In this document: positions 23,865 to 32,278 of the stretch, one piece after another
Layout of the letters: every line of letters begins with the position of its first letter
Position numbering within the stretch: the stretch's first letter is position 1
Source of the DNA: Nocardioides carbamazepini
GTDB lineage: Bacteria; Actinomycetota; Actinomycetes; Propionibacteriales; Nocardioidaceae
Direction of reading: 5' to 3'
DNA: 64,000 bases
Assembly (NCBI RefSeq): GCF_024614185.1
Contig: NZ_JAHTLF010000018.1
Location: forward strand, 965,821-1,029,820
Position numbers and translations under genes: made by a program
Notes under the pieces: model-generated
What the model was told of the DNA's origin: nothing
The model's database searches: none
What the model saw: only the letters and a program-made list of their open reading frames with translations

Positions 23865-24448
23865 TCCCGACAGATCAGGAACTCGAAGGCGAACTGCGGA
23901 GCTTGTATCAGAAGGTGGCTCAGTCGACCCCTCCCTATCAGGGGGCCGTCCCCGCTGGGGACCTCGCTGACGGGCCTACATCTGGCGGCCGTCGACGTGG
24001 CCGCTGGATCGCGATCGCAGCGGCCGCGTCGGTCGCGTTGCTGTGTGCCACTGTCGCTCTCCTTGCGAGCACCGCTCCCGACGAGCCTCCGCCAGCCAAC
24101 GGACCCGACTCGCCTGCACCATCGGTTCCGTCCGTCGGTCTGCTGGTGGCTCCGCCGTCGGACATCACACCCCACGCCCTGGTCGAAGGGCGTCTCGAGG
24201 TCAATGCGGACGGCTGCGTCACCATCGAGGGGCGGTTGCTGCTCGCGCCACACGGGTCGCGGATCACTCCCGACGACACAGGCGTTGAGTTCCCCAACGC
24301 CGGGACCTTCGACTTCGGCAGCGTTGTCCGAGGCGCGGGCGGGTACGTCACCCTGTCGACGACTGACGCCGCAGCTGTCAGCGACCCGTTCGGCTGCCTG
24401 AAGGCCGTCAGCGGTCCGATCGAGGTCACGACGGTGCTGCCGAACTAG
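23861..24448 (+). CDS. membrane protein partnered with the ECF sigma factor
   Basis: The 195-residue protein starts at GTG 23861, overlapping the sigma stop. The cytoplasmic N-terminus (about 40 residues, DQELEGELRSLYQKVAQSTPPY) resembles short anti-sigma tails; one transmembrane helix follows (IAIAAAASVALLCATVALLAS, about 46-66), then a Pro/Ser linker and a strand-rich extracytoplasmic domain with two Cys (DGCVTIEG, FGCLKAV). It is probably the anti-sigma or sensor partner, though no zinc-binding HxxxCxxC motif is visible. Confidence 0.75.
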   Translation: MIPTDQELEGELRSLYQKVAQSTPPYQGAVPAGDLADGPTSGGRRRGRWIAIAAAASVALLCATVALLASTAPDEPPPANGPDSPAPSVPSVGLLVAPPSDITPHALVEGRLEVNADGCVTIEGRLLLAPHGSRITPDDTGVEFPNAGTFDFGSVVRGAGGYVTLSTTDAAAVSDPFGCLKAVSGPIEVTTVLPN

Positions 24449-24527
24449 TCCTTGGGCGACCATTCAGTGACGGACCGGGGAGCACCCGCGCTGATCGTGC
24501 TGCCGGACTCGGCTCCTTGTCTCCTCC

Positions 24528-25343
24528 CTAGGCCTGCGCGCGCCGGCTGCGCAGGCGGCGAAACCCGACCACGAGGCCCATCGCCACGAGGACGCACAGT
24601 CCCCCCGCGACCACGTCGAGGAGGTAGTGGTTGGCCGTGGCGATCACCACGAGGACCTGGACGGTCGGGTAGACGACGGCGGCGACCCGCCACCACGTGC
24701 CGGGGAAGCTCCACATCTGGATGGCGCACCACAGCGACCAGCCGAAGTGGAGCGAGGGCATGGCGGCGTACTGGTTGGTCGCGTCCCCGATGCCGCGCGG
24801 CGCGGACGCGGCGTCGCCCCACCAGCCGTAGTCGGCGTACGCGCGCATCACGTCGACCATCCCCAGGTCGGGGAGCAGCCGGGGCGGGGCGACGGGGAAG
24901 CGGGCGTAGATCACCAGCGCGATCGCCGAGGCGATGATCAGGGTCCAGTAGCCGCGCTGGTGGACCCAGCCGCCGAGGCGCCAGGAGCGGTAGAGGACCA
25001 GCGGCGTGGCAGCGTAGTGGAAGACGGCGTAGAAGTAGCAGGCCGGTACGGCGATGGCCGGCACCGAGGCCAGCCAGCTGTTGGCGGGACGCTCCAGGTG
25101 CTGGATCAGCCAGTGCTCGAGGTCCGCGATCGCCCGCGAGTGGGTGAGGGCGCCGGCGACGTCCTCGCCCTGCGCGGCGCGGATGAGCGTGTAGGCCACG
25201 GCGAGCACCAGCAGTGCCCCGGCTTCGAGCAGCGTGATGGTCCACCGGCCGGGGGTCCTGGGCCGGGCGACCGCGGCCGAGCGAACGGTCGAGGCGGCGT
25301 CCGGTCCGTCCATGCCTCCCGCCGCGAGGTCACGAAGTGTCAT
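24528..25343 (-). CDS. PAP2-family phosphatase, integral membrane
   Basis: The 271-residue protein has about six membrane helices and the PAP2_3 signature: QYAAMPSLHFGWSLWC and ATANHYLLDVVAGGL, which hold the SxH and HxxxD residues of the phosphatase site. Such enzymes dephosphorylate lipid phosphates or transfer headgroups (inositol-phosphoryl-ceramide-synthase-like). The N-terminal 35 residues are hydrophilic and probably cytoplasmic. It is divergent from the MarR/efflux operon with a 97-bp shared upstream region. Confidence 0.87.
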   Translation of the reverse strand: MTLRDLAAGGMDGPDAASTVRSAAVARPRTPGRWTITLLEAGALLVLAVAYTLIRAAQGEDVAGALTHSRAIADLEHWLIQHLERPANSWLASVPAIAVPACYFYAVFHYAATPLVLYRSWRLGGWVHQRGYWTLIIASAIALVIYARFPVAPPRLLPDLGMVDVMRAYADYGWWGDAASAPRGIGDATNQYAAMPSLHFGWSLWCAIQMWSFPGTWWRVAAVVYPTVQVLVVIATANHYLLDVVAGGLCVLVAMGLVVGFRRLRSRRAQA

Positions 25344-25403
25344 CGGCCGTGCGCCCTCCTGTCCTTACCGTTCGCCACCGCAAACACTGTCCTACAGGAA
25401 TGA

Positions 25404-25417
25404 TTGCGAGCGCGCAA
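25404..25417. promoter_or_regulatory. small palindrome, candidate MarR operator
   Basis: TTGCGagcgCGCAA lies 24 bases before the MarR start in the divergent intergenic region. It is the only clear dyad there. Confidence 0.35.
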
Positions 25418-25440
25418 CGAATTAGGTAGCGTGTCGGCCC

Positions 25441-25914
25441 GTGGCCGAGCGCGATGAGTTGTTCGAGGGGTTGGAGCAGTTCCTGCAGTCCTTGTGGACG
25501 CTCGCGGAGCGCGAGGGGCTCAGCTATCTGGCCGACCGCGACCTCTCGCTGACCCAGGTGCGCACGCTGCTGATGCTGACCATGGCCGACACGGCCCTGC
25601 CCGTGAACCAGATCGCGGACCGGCTGGACCTGTCCGCGCCCGCGGCCTGCCGCAACATCCACCGGCTGGTCCGGCTCGGGCTGCTGGAGCGCCGGGAGAG
25701 TCGTGAGGACCGCCGGGTGCGGCTGGTGTCCATCACCGCGAAGGGCCGCGACATGGTCGACCGTCACCAGGAGCCACGAAGGGCGGCGCTGCGCACCTTC
25801 ATCAGCCGGCTGCCCGACGACGAGGTCGGCGCGTTCAACACGGTGCTGCACCGCCTGCTCGCCAGCGACGACCTGCTCGCGCCGAGCGGCGCCCCGCAGC
25901 CGGTCGCGCACTGA
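25441..25914 (+). CDS. MarR-family transcriptional regulator
   Basis: The 157-residue winged-helix protein (GTG start) shows the MarR core LPVNQIADRLDLSAPAACRNIHRLVRLGLLERRESREDRRVRLVSITAKGRDMV. It lies 39 bases before the EmrB/QacA-type exporter and probably represses it and itself. A C-terminal helix (RRAALRTFISRLPDDEVGAFNTVLHRLL) supports dimerisation. Confidence 0.9.
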   Translation: MAERDELFEGLEQFLQSLWTLAEREGLSYLADRDLSLTQVRTLLMLTMADTALPVNQIADRLDLSAPAACRNIHRLVRLGLLERRESREDRRVRLVSITAKGRDMVDRHQEPRRAALRTFISRLPDDEVGAFNTVLHRLLASDDLLAPSGAPQPVAH

Positions 25915-25953
25915 CGCCGTGACACCGACCCAGGACGGAACAGAGGAGACTCG

Positions 25954-27567
25954 ATGACCAGTACCGCCAGTACGCCGCGAGGGCCGGCTCCCGGCCTCGG
26001 TGACGAGGACAACAGGATCACGCCCGACATCCTCAAGGTCGCGGCCGTCGTCGTCCTCGGGTCGATCATGGCGATCCTCGACACCACGGTGGTCAATGTC
26101 GCGCTGCCGACGTTCCTGACCGAGTTCGAGGTCGACGCCTACTCGACCGTGGCCTGGACCATCACCGGGTACACCCTCGCGCTGGCGGCCATCATCCCGG
26201 TCACCGGCTGGGCGGCGGACCGCTTCGGCACCAAGCGCCTCTACCTGATGGCCCTGGTGCTGTTCACCCTCGGCTCGGTCCTGTGCGCGCTCGCCTGGAA
26301 CATCGAGGCGCTCATCGCCTTCCGGGTGGTGCAGGGTCTGGGCGGCGGCATGCTGATGCCCCTGGGCATGATGATCCTGACCCGGATCGCCGGCCCGCAC
26401 CGGCTCGGCCGGCTGATGGCGATCATGGGCATCCCGATGCTGCTGGGCCCGATCCTCGGCCCCATCCTCGGCGGCTGGATCATCGACTCCGTCTCCTGGC
26501 ACTGGATCTTCATCATCAACCTGCCGCTCGGCATCGCGGCGATCGTCTACTCCCTCTACGCGCTGCCCAAGGACGCGCCGCAGCCGGGGGAGAGGTTCGA
26601 CTTCGTCGGGATGGCCCTCATGTCGCCCGGTCTGGCGCTGTTCCTGTACGGCGTCTCGACGATCCCCGAGGAGGGGACGGTCGCGGCGGCGAAGGTCCTC
26701 GTCCCCGGGCTGGTCGGGCTGGCCCTCATCGTCGGCTTCGTGGTCTGGTCGTTCCGGCCCGAGCACCCGCTGCTCGACCTGCGGCTGTTCCGGGACCGCA
26801 ACCTGACCGTCGCCACCCTGGTCATGTTCTTCTTCGCCGGCTCCTTCTTCGGCGCGATGCTTCTGGTGCCGACCTACTTCCAGCAGGTCCGGGGCGAGGA
26901 CGTCCTGCACGCCGGGCTGCTGGTGGCGCCCCAGGGACTGGGCGCGATGCTCACCATGCCCCTGGCGGGAACCCTCGCCGACAAGTACCCGGTCGGCCGG
27001 GTCGTGCCGTTCGGCTTCATCGGCATCATCGTCGGCGTCGCGGGTCTCGCGTTCAGCACCGATCCCGACACGCCGTACTGGCAGCTCATCACCTTCCTGT
27101 TCATCATGGGCCTGGGCATGGGCGGCACGATGATGCCGGTCTTCACCTCCGCGCTGAAGACGCTCCAGTCCCACCATGTCGCCCGCGGCACCACGCTGAT
27201 CAACGTCATCCAGCAGGTCGCGGCGTCGGTCGGCGTGGCCGTCATGTCGGTGGTGCTGACCAACCAGCAGAACGCGTCCGAGGCGCTCAAGGCGGTCCGA
27301 TCCCTGGCCGACGCCGAGCGGCTGGGCATCCAGCCGCCCGCCTGGGCCACGGAGACGATGCAGCGCCTCGGCGATGCGGCCCAGGGCCTGGCGCTGAACG
27401 ACCTCGCCGACTCGTTCTCGTCGGCCTACGGGGTGGCGACGGTGGCGCTGGTCCTGACCCTGATCCCGGTCGCGTTCCTGCCGCGCCGGCGCGAGGAGTC
27501 CCATCTCCTCGACGACCAGGACGAGGCCGGACCGGGCACCACGGGTGCCCCGGTCATCATCCACTGA
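25954..27567 (+). CDS. DHA2-family (EmrB/QacA) multidrug efflux MFS transporter
   Basis: The 537-residue protein has about 14 membrane helices. Family motifs are MAILDTTVVNVALPTF (first helix), WTITGYTLALAAIIPVTGWAADRFGTKRLYL, RVVQGLGGGMLMPLGMMIL and GPILGGWIIDSVSWHWIFIINLP. It exports hydrophobic or cationic compounds using the proton gradient. It is controlled in all likelihood by the MarR gene upstream. The C-terminal tail is hydrophilic. Confidence 0.93.
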   Translation: MTSTASTPRGPAPGLGDEDNRITPDILKVAAVVVLGSIMAILDTTVVNVALPTFLTEFEVDAYSTVAWTITGYTLALAAIIPVTGWAADRFGTKRLYLMALVLFTLGSVLCALAWNIEALIAFRVVQGLGGGMLMPLGMMILTRIAGPHRLGRLMAIMGIPMLLGPILGPILGGWIIDSVSWHWIFIINLPLGIAAIVYSLYALPKDAPQPGERFDFVGMALMSPGLALFLYGVSTIPEEGTVAAAKVLVPGLVGLALIVGFVVWSFRPEHPLLDLRLFRDRNLTVATLVMFFFAGSFFGAMLLVPTYFQQVRGEDVLHAGLLVAPQGLGAMLTMPLAGTLADKYPVGRVVPFGFIGIIVGVAGLAFSTDPDTPYWQLITFLFIMGLGMGGTMMPVFTSALKTLQSHHVARGTTLINVIQQVAASVGVAVMSVVLTNQQNASEALKAVRSLADAERLGIQPPAWATETMQRLGDAAQGLALNDLADSFSSAYGVATVALVLTLIPVAFLPRRREESHLLDDQDEAGPGTTGAPVIIH

Positions 27568-27587
27568 GCCGGCCCGGGGCACGGGAC

Positions 27588-27947
27588 TCAGCCCGGGCCG
27601 TCGGGGTGGGTGAGGTCCCAGGCGCGGGACACCTTGAGCGGCACGACCATCCGCCACGCGTCGACGACGAGCTCGCGCGCCTCGGCCGGCTCCAGGGCGG
27701 CCAGCTCGGCGTCGACCCAGTTGAACCGGAGGTCGGACTCCCCGGGGAGCCGGAACCGCTCCGGCGCGCCGGCGACGAGTGCGGCCCGCTCCTCCTTGGG
27801 GAACGCGAAGCCCATCACGGTCTCGTCGCGGGAGAACGCGACGTACACGATCTGCCCGACCCGGAACTTGAGCCGGTCGCGGACATAGACGGGGTACGAC
27901 CGCTCCAGCTCGTCGCCGAGCGACCGGACGTCATCGAGGACCGCCAT
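27588..27947 (-). CDS. MmcQ/YjbR-family protein
   Basis: The 119-residue protein (from ATG 27947, MAVLDDVRSLG) carries the YjbR/CyaY-like pattern KFRVGQIVYVAFSRDETVMGFAFPKEERAAL and FNWVDAELAALEPAEARELVVDAWRMVVP. Members are small double-wing proteins, often called DNA-binding without proof. It converges with the MFS exporter and lies 37 bases after the MerR stop on the same strand. Confidence 0.85.
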   Translation of the reverse strand: MAVLDDVRSLGDELERSYPVYVRDRLKFRVGQIVYVAFSRDETVMGFAFPKEERAALVAGAPERFRLPGESDLRFNWVDAELAALEPAEARELVVDAWRMVVPLKVSRAWDLTHPDGPG

Positions 27948-27983
27948 GCAGGGTCGACCGGTACGGCGTGGCGGAATCATCGC

Positions 27984-28757
27984 TCACGTCTCGAGTCGTT
28001 CGATGCGGGTCCACCCCGCCCACCCGCGCTCGGCGAGGAGCTCGCGCAGTCGCCGGACGGGAGGGTGCTCGTTCGCCATCGAGTCCAGCAGGCGGATGAA
28101 GGCGGAGTCGTCCATGAACTCGTCCTGCTGAGCGAGCTGGCCGGTCGCGGCCGCCTCCTCGAAGAGCTCCACGAGCAGGTCCGCCATCTCGTGCACGAGC
28201 CGCTCGTGGTCGGCGCCGTCGCCGCGGACCAGCTCGCCGATCAGCTGGTAGAACCGGACGTTCCGCTCGTCCTCCAGCTGGGCCCGCTTGTCGGCCATGA
28301 ACGCGGGGATCTGGTCGGGGTAGCGGGCCGCGATCAGGATCCAGGCGTCCCGCTCGCCCTCGAGCAGCATGTCGGGCGCGCCGATGCTCCGCACCCGGTC
28401 GAGGTAGTCCGCCACCTCGTCCGGCACCGCCAGGGAGTCGCCGGACTCGAGCTGCGCGATCCGCCGCCGGTGCTCCCGCAGCTCGCGGATCTCCGCGCGC
28501 AGCCGCCGGTCGATCTCGTCGATCGCGACGCTGAACGTCGCCGGGTCGGCGGCGAGCAGCTCCTGCACCCGGGCCAGCGGCACCCCGGCGTCGGCCAGCG
28601 TCCGGATCCGGATCAGCCGGACCACGGCACCGGCGTCGTAGGACCGGTAGCCGGAGCGGTCGCGCTCCGGCTCCGGGAGCAGCCCCACCTGGTGGTAGTG
28701 CCGCACCGCGCGGATGGTCACCCCCGCGTACGACGCCAGCTGTCCGATCGTGAGCAC
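27984..28757 (-). CDS. MerR-family transcriptional regulator with long effector domain
   Basis: The 257-residue protein has an N-terminal MerR helix-turn-helix (MLTIGQLASYAGVTIRAVRHYHQVGLLPEPERDRSGYRSYDAG) and a dimerisation coiled coil, then a 150-residue helical domain (about residues 110-257) for effector binding. It is the third gene of the DrrAB operon, 15 bases after the permease stop, so it probably regulates the export system in response to its substrate. Confidence 0.9.
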   Translation of the reverse strand: MLTIGQLASYAGVTIRAVRHYHQVGLLPEPERDRSGYRSYDAGAVVRLIRIRTLADAGVPLARVQELLAADPATFSVAIDEIDRRLRAEIRELREHRRRIAQLESGDSLAVPDEVADYLDRVRSIGAPDMLLEGERDAWILIAARYPDQIPAFMADKRAQLEDERNVRFYQLIGELVRGDGADHERLVHEMADLLVELFEEAAATGQLAQQDEFMDDSAFIRLLDSMANEHPPVRRLRELLAERGWAGWTRIERLET

Positions 28758-28772
28758 GACTCCAGCCTGCCC

Positions 28773-29534
28773 TCACGCGAACCGGCGGCGATAGACCCTC
28801 GTCGCAAGTCCGTAGGCGATCACGAGCAGACCGGTGCACCAGGCCAGCGCGAGCCAGCCGTCGTCGCCGACCGGCTGCTCGGCGAACAGGCTGCGCAGCG
28901 TGTCGACGATCGAGGTGACGGGCTGGTTCTCGGCGAACCAGCGCACCGGTCCCGGCATCCCGTCGGTCGGTACGAACGCCGAGCTGACGAAGGGCAGGAA
29001 GATGATCGGGTAGGCGAAGCCGCCCGCGCCGTCGGGTGACTTGGCGGCCAGCCCGGCGATGACGGCCAGCCAGGTCAGGGCCAGCGTGAACAGGACCAGG
29101 ATCCCGGCGACCGCGAGCCAGGCGAGCACCCCGGCACCGGACCGGAAGCCCATCAGCACCGCGACCAGGACCACCAGGACGACCGACATCAGGTTCGCCA
29201 CGAGCGAGGTCAGGACATGGCCCCACAGGGCCGCGGACCGGGCGATCGGCATCGACAGGAACCGCTCGAAGATGCCGCCCTTCAGGTCCAGGAAGAGCCG
29301 GTAGGACGTGTAGGCGATGCCGGAGGCGATCGTCATCAGGAGGATGCCGGGCAGCAGGTAGTTCACGTACTCGCCGTCGCCGGTCTCGATCGCGGCGCCG
29401 AAGACGTAGACGAAGAGCAGCATCATCGCGATCGGTGTGATCGCGGTGGTGATGATGGTGTCCGGGCTGCGCAGGATGTGGCGCAGCGACCGGCCCAGCA
29501 GCGTGCGGGTGTCGCTCACGAGGTGGGTGCTCAT
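28773..29534 (-). CDS. ABC-2-type exporter permease (DrrB-like)
   Basis: The 253-residue permease has six predicted membrane helices, including ITTAITPIAMMLLFVYVFGAAI and YVNYLLPGILLMTIASGIAYTSYRLFLDLKGGIFERFLSMPIAR. The latter is the ABC-2 signature region. It pairs with the ATPase gene ten bases upstream to form a DrrAB-type drug exporter. Confidence 0.92.
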   Translation of the reverse strand: MSTHLVSDTRTLLGRSLRHILRSPDTIITTAITPIAMMLLFVYVFGAAIETGDGEYVNYLLPGILLMTIASGIAYTSYRLFLDLKGGIFERFLSMPIARSAALWGHVLTSLVANLMSVVLVVLVAVLMGFRSGAGVLAWLAVAGILVLFTLALTWLAVIAGLAAKSPDGAGGFAYPIIFLPFVSSAFVPTDGMPGPVRWFAENQPVTSIVDTLRSLFAEQPVGDDGWLALAWCTGLLVIAYGLATRVYRRRFA

Positions 29535-29544
29535 GGTCGGGTCC

Positions 29545-30381
29545 TCACTTCTCCGCGCCGGCGGCGGTGTCGGTGGTGGCGTCGGTGCCGTCGGTGGCGT
29601 CGGTGGGGGTGGCGCCGACCAGCGCGAGGAAGACCTCCTCGAGCGTCGGCTGCTTCTCGACGTACTCGACCTTGGCGGGCGGGAGCAGCTGCTTGAGCTC
29701 GGCGAGGGTCCCGTCGACGATGATCCGGCCCTCGTGGAGGATCGCGATCCGGTCGGCCAGCTCCTCGGCCTCGTCGAGGTACTGCGTGGTGAGCAGCACC
29801 GTGGTGCCGCTCGCGGCGAGGTCCCGGACGGCCTGCCACACCTCGATCCGCCCCTGCGGGTCGAGGCCCGTCGTCGGCTCGTCCAGGAAGATCACCGGCG
29901 GGTCGCCGATCAGGCTCATCGCGATGTCGAGGCGCCGCCGCATGCCGCCCGAGTACGTCGCCGTCCGCCGCCCGCCCGCGTCGGTGAGCGAGAAGCGGGC
30001 GAGCAGGTCGTCGGCCACCGCCCCGGGATCGGGCAGGTGGCGCAGTCGCGCGACCAGGACGAGGTTCTCGCGCCCGGTCAGGATCTCGTCGACCGCGGCG
30101 AACTGCCCGGTCAGGCTGAAGGACTCGCGCACCTCGGCCGGCTGGGTGGCGACGTCGAAGCCCTGCACGGTGGCGGTCCCGGCGTCGGCCCTGGTCAGGG
30201 TCGCGAGGATCCGGATCAGTGTCGTCTTGCCGGCCCCGTTGGAGCCGAGCAGGGCGGCGATGCTGCCCGGCGCGACGTCGAGATCGACGCCGCGCAGGAC
30301 CTGCAGGTCGCCGAAGGACTTCTCGACGCCGGCGACGTGGATGGCCGCCGCTCCCTGCCGTTCCGTGGCTGGTCGTTCCAT
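29545..30381 (-). CDS. ABC transporter ATP-binding protein (DrrA-like)
   Basis: The 278-residue ATPase has Walker A LLGSNGAGKTTL, signature YSGGMRRRLDIAMSL, Walker B VIFLDEPTTGLD and the switch segment LLTTQYLDEAEELADR, where Gln replaces His as in daunorubicin-type DrrA. The C-terminal tail is a Thr/Asp/Ala low-complexity run. ATG 30381 is preferred because GAAGGGAAG lies 8-9 bases upstream; ATG 30408 is possible. It powers the exporter with the permease gene downstream. Confidence 0.92.
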   Translation of the reverse strand: MERPATERQGAAAIHVAGVEKSFGDLQVLRGVDLDVAPGSIAALLGSNGAGKTTLIRILATLTRADAGTATVQGFDVATQPAEVRESFSLTGQFAAVDEILTGRENLVLVARLRHLPDPGAVADDLLARFSLTDAGGRRTATYSGGMRRRLDIAMSLIGDPPVIFLDEPTTGLDPQGRIEVWQAVRDLAASGTTVLLTTQYLDEAEELADRIAILHEGRIIVDGTLAELKQLLPPAKVEYVEKQPTLEEVFLALVGATPTDATDGTDATTDTAAGAEK

Positions 30382-30561
30382 GACTGCGCTTCCCTTCGTC
30401 GCGGGCATCGCGACCCTGTCGCGAAGGAGGCCGGGGCCCCAGAAGAAGGGTGCGGGGTTGACGCTGCGTCAAGGTCAAGCCCCCGATCCGGCATCGTCCT
30501 GGTGAGCCGTCGCACCGTGCTCGGGTGCGGGCCGTCCGGCGCCCACGGGTACCGTGGACCC

Positions 30562-30828
30562 ATGACTCGGGCACAGGGCTACGGAGCGCACTTCGGATCG
30601 GCGACCCAGGCACCGGACGGCGACTCCTTCCGGACCTTCACGGTGCGCGAGCTGGTCGCGTACGGGCGGTTGATCGTGAACCGCGAGCGGGTCGACCCCG
30701 AGCGGGTCGTCCACGAGTTCATCCGGGCCAACCCGGACGTCGATCTCGACGCCCGGAGCACCATCACCGACTGGCAGGACGGCCACCGGCCCGGCGACAC
30801 CGCCGAGCGTCCCCACGGGTACTTCTGA
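30562..30828 (+). CDS. small hypothetical protein
   Basis: The 88-residue soluble protein begins MTRAQGYGAHFGSATQAPDGDSFRTFTVRELVAYGRLIVNRERVDPERVVHEFIRANPDVDL and ends PHGYF. I do not recognise it. It looks helical and charged and is divergent from the DrrA gene. A longer open frame extends upstream through the antisense of DrrA but is a shadow. The next gene (YnfA) begins 44 bases later. Confidence 0.6.
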   Translation: MTRAQGYGAHFGSATQAPDGDSFRTFTVRELVAYGRLIVNRERVDPERVVHEFIRANPDVDLDARSTITDWQDGHRPGDTAERPHGYF

Positions 30829-30872
30829 GCGGGGCCCGGCCCGCGGGCCGGGTGCCTGGGAGGATCGGGCAC

Positions 30873-31208
30873 ATGGACCTGGTGCGCTCGATCCCGCTGT
30901 TCGTGCTGGCGGCCGTCGCTGAGATCGGCGGCGCCTGGCTGGTCTGGCAGGGCGTCCGCGAGCACCGCGGCTGGCTCTGGATCGGTGCGGGCGTGATCGC
31001 CCTCGGCCTCTACGGCTTCGTCGCGACCCTCCAGCCGGACGCGCACTTCGGGCGGATCCTGGCGGCGTACGGCGGGGTGTTCGTCGCGGGCTCGCTGCTG
31101 TGGGGGATGGCGCTCGACGGCTTCCGGCCGGACCGGTACGACGTCGCCGGCGCGCTGGTGTGCCTCGTGGGCGTCGCGATCATCATGTACGCGCCGCGGT
31201 CGGCCTGA
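30873..31208 (+). CDS. YnfA/UPF0060-family small membrane protein (SMR-like)
   Basis: The 111-residue protein has four membrane helices and the family pattern LFVLAAVAEIGGAWLVWQGVREHRGWLWIGAGVIALGLYGFVATLQPDAHFGRILAAYGGVFVAGSLLW. YnfA proteins are related to small multidrug resistance transporters. GGGAGG-type purine-rich sequence precedes the ATG. It sits just before the Rrf2 regulon. Confidence 0.92.
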   Translation: MDLVRSIPLFVLAAVAEIGGAWLVWQGVREHRGWLWIGAGVIALGLYGFVATLQPDAHFGRILAAYGGVFVAGSLLWGMALDGFRPDRYDVAGALVCLVGVAIIMYAPRSA

Positions 31209-31233
31209 GCGATCTTGCGCGGTCTCTCTTACC

Positions 31234-31252
31234 TGGATAGCCTCTATCCAGT
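31234..31252. promoter_or_regulatory. Rrf2 operator 1 (CTGGATA-N5-TATCCAG)
   Basis: A perfect 7-bp dyad with a 5-nt spacer lies 19 bases before the Rrf2 start codon and overlaps its likely core promoter. A near-identical dyad precedes the AhpD-like gene. Confidence 0.75.
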
Positions 31253-31271
31253 TAAGAAGAGGAGAGCGGTC

Positions 31272-31757
31272 GTGCGGATGAACGAGGGCGTCGAGTGGGC
31301 CGCCCACGTCTGCGTGGTGCTGCACTGGCTCCACGAGGAGCAGCGCGTCCCCGCGCCGGTCCCCGTGGCCCGGCTGGCGGAGGTCTACGACCTGCCGGCG
31401 CCGTACCTCGTCAAGCAGGTCCAGGCCCTCACCCGGGCCGGGATCACGGAGTCGGTGCCCGGCAAGAACGGCGGGGTGCGGCTGGCCCGACCCGCTGACC
31501 GGATCACCCTGATGGACGTGGTCGCGGCGATCGAGGGACCCGACGACGCGTTCGCGTGCACCGAGATCCGGCAACGTGGGATGAACGAGGGCCGGCCCGC
31601 CCGGGAGTTCGCCAAGCCCTGCGGCATCGCCCACGCCATGCGCGGCGCCGAGCTCGCGTGGCGCCGGGAGCTGGCCGCGACCTCCGTGCTCGACCTCGCC
31701 ACCGCCACGCCGCGCCGGGTCGCGACCGACGTGCGGCGGCACTTCGCCCGCGCCTGA
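31272..31757 (+). CDS. Rrf2-family transcriptional regulator
   Basis: The 161-residue protein starts at GTG 31272 after AAGAGGAG and has the Rrf2 winged helix (VEWAAHVCVVLHWL, then VARLAEVYDLPAPYLVKQVQALTRAGITESVPGKNGGVRLARPADRITLMDVVAAIEG). Two Cys in DDAFACTEIRQRG and FAKPCGIAHAM fit the sensor region, but the third Cys of Fe-S Rrf2 proteins is not evident, so thiol redox sensing is possible. Identical operators upstream of this gene and of the AhpD-like gene suggest autoregulation and control of the peroxidase-like gene. Confidence 0.9.
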   Translation: MRMNEGVEWAAHVCVVLHWLHEEQRVPAPVPVARLAEVYDLPAPYLVKQVQALTRAGITESVPGKNGGVRLARPADRITLMDVVAAIEGPDDAFACTEIRQRGMNEGRPAREFAKPCGIAHAMRGAELAWRRELAATSVLDLATATPRRVATDVRRHFARA

Positions 31758-31799
31758 TCCGGCGGCCGGGCCTGCCGGGCCCGGCCGCTCACCCCAAAA

Positions 31800-31817
31800 C
31801 TGGATATCAAGTATCCA
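31800..31817. promoter_or_regulatory. Rrf2 operator 2 (CTGGATA-N5-TATCCA)
   Basis: It has the same half-sites and 5-nt spacing as 31234-31252, located 20 bases before the ATG of the AhpD-like gene. Confidence 0.75.
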
Positions 31818-31836
31818 AGACAGAGAGGAAAGAGCC

Positions 31837-32277
31837 ATGACCCGATCCCCGATCCGCGATGCGTCCCCGGAGACCTTCCAGGCGCTGCTCGCGCTCGACA
31901 CCCGGATGAAGAAGTCCCTCGGCCCGGTGCTCTACGACCTGGTCAAGCTGCGCGCCTCGCAGCTCAACGGCTGTGCGTACTGCGTCGACATGCACGCCAC
32001 CGACCTGGAGCGGCGTGGTACGCCGAGCCGCAAGCTGCACGGCGTCGCCGCCTGGCAGGAGAGCCCGTTCTTCGACGAGACCGAGCGGGTCGCCCTCGCC
32101 TTCACCGAGCGGCTGACCGGCGGCATCGGCGCGATTGACGACGACCTGTGGGCCGAGGCCGGCCGACTGCTCGGCGAGGAGCGGCGGGCCGACCTGATCG
32201 TGGCGGTCGGCACCATCAACACCTGGAACATGGCGGGGATCACCACCCACCTGCAGCCCGAGGGTGGGCTGGCGTAG
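31837..32277 (+). CDS. AhpD-like alkylhydroperoxidase, carboxymuconolactone decarboxylase family
   Basis: The 146-residue protein has the AhpD active-site motif LNGCAYCVDMHATDLERRG (CxxC with His three residues later) and helices typical of the family (ERVALAFTERLTGG, RADLIVAVGTINTWNMAGI). The CxxC distinguishes it from the decarboxylase-like paralogue at 10974. It probably reduces peroxides. It is controlled by the Rrf2 gene upstream via a shared operator. An AGAGAGGAAAGAGCC ribosome-binding region precedes the ATG. Confidence 0.92.
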   Translation: MTRSPIRDASPETFQALLALDTRMKKSLGPVLYDLVKLRASQLNGCAYCVDMHATDLERRGTPSRKLHGVAAWQESPFFDETERVALAFTERLTGGIGAIDDDLWAEAGRLLGEERRADLIVAVGTINTWNMAGITTHLQPEGGLA

Positions 32278-32278
32278 C

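Noticed and set aside
25330..29039. Long frames on the minus (25330-27657) and plus (26283-29039) strands
   Set aside because: They overlap clear MarR, MFS, MerR and ABC permease genes. The products are low-complexity and rich in Arg, Gly, His and Asp.
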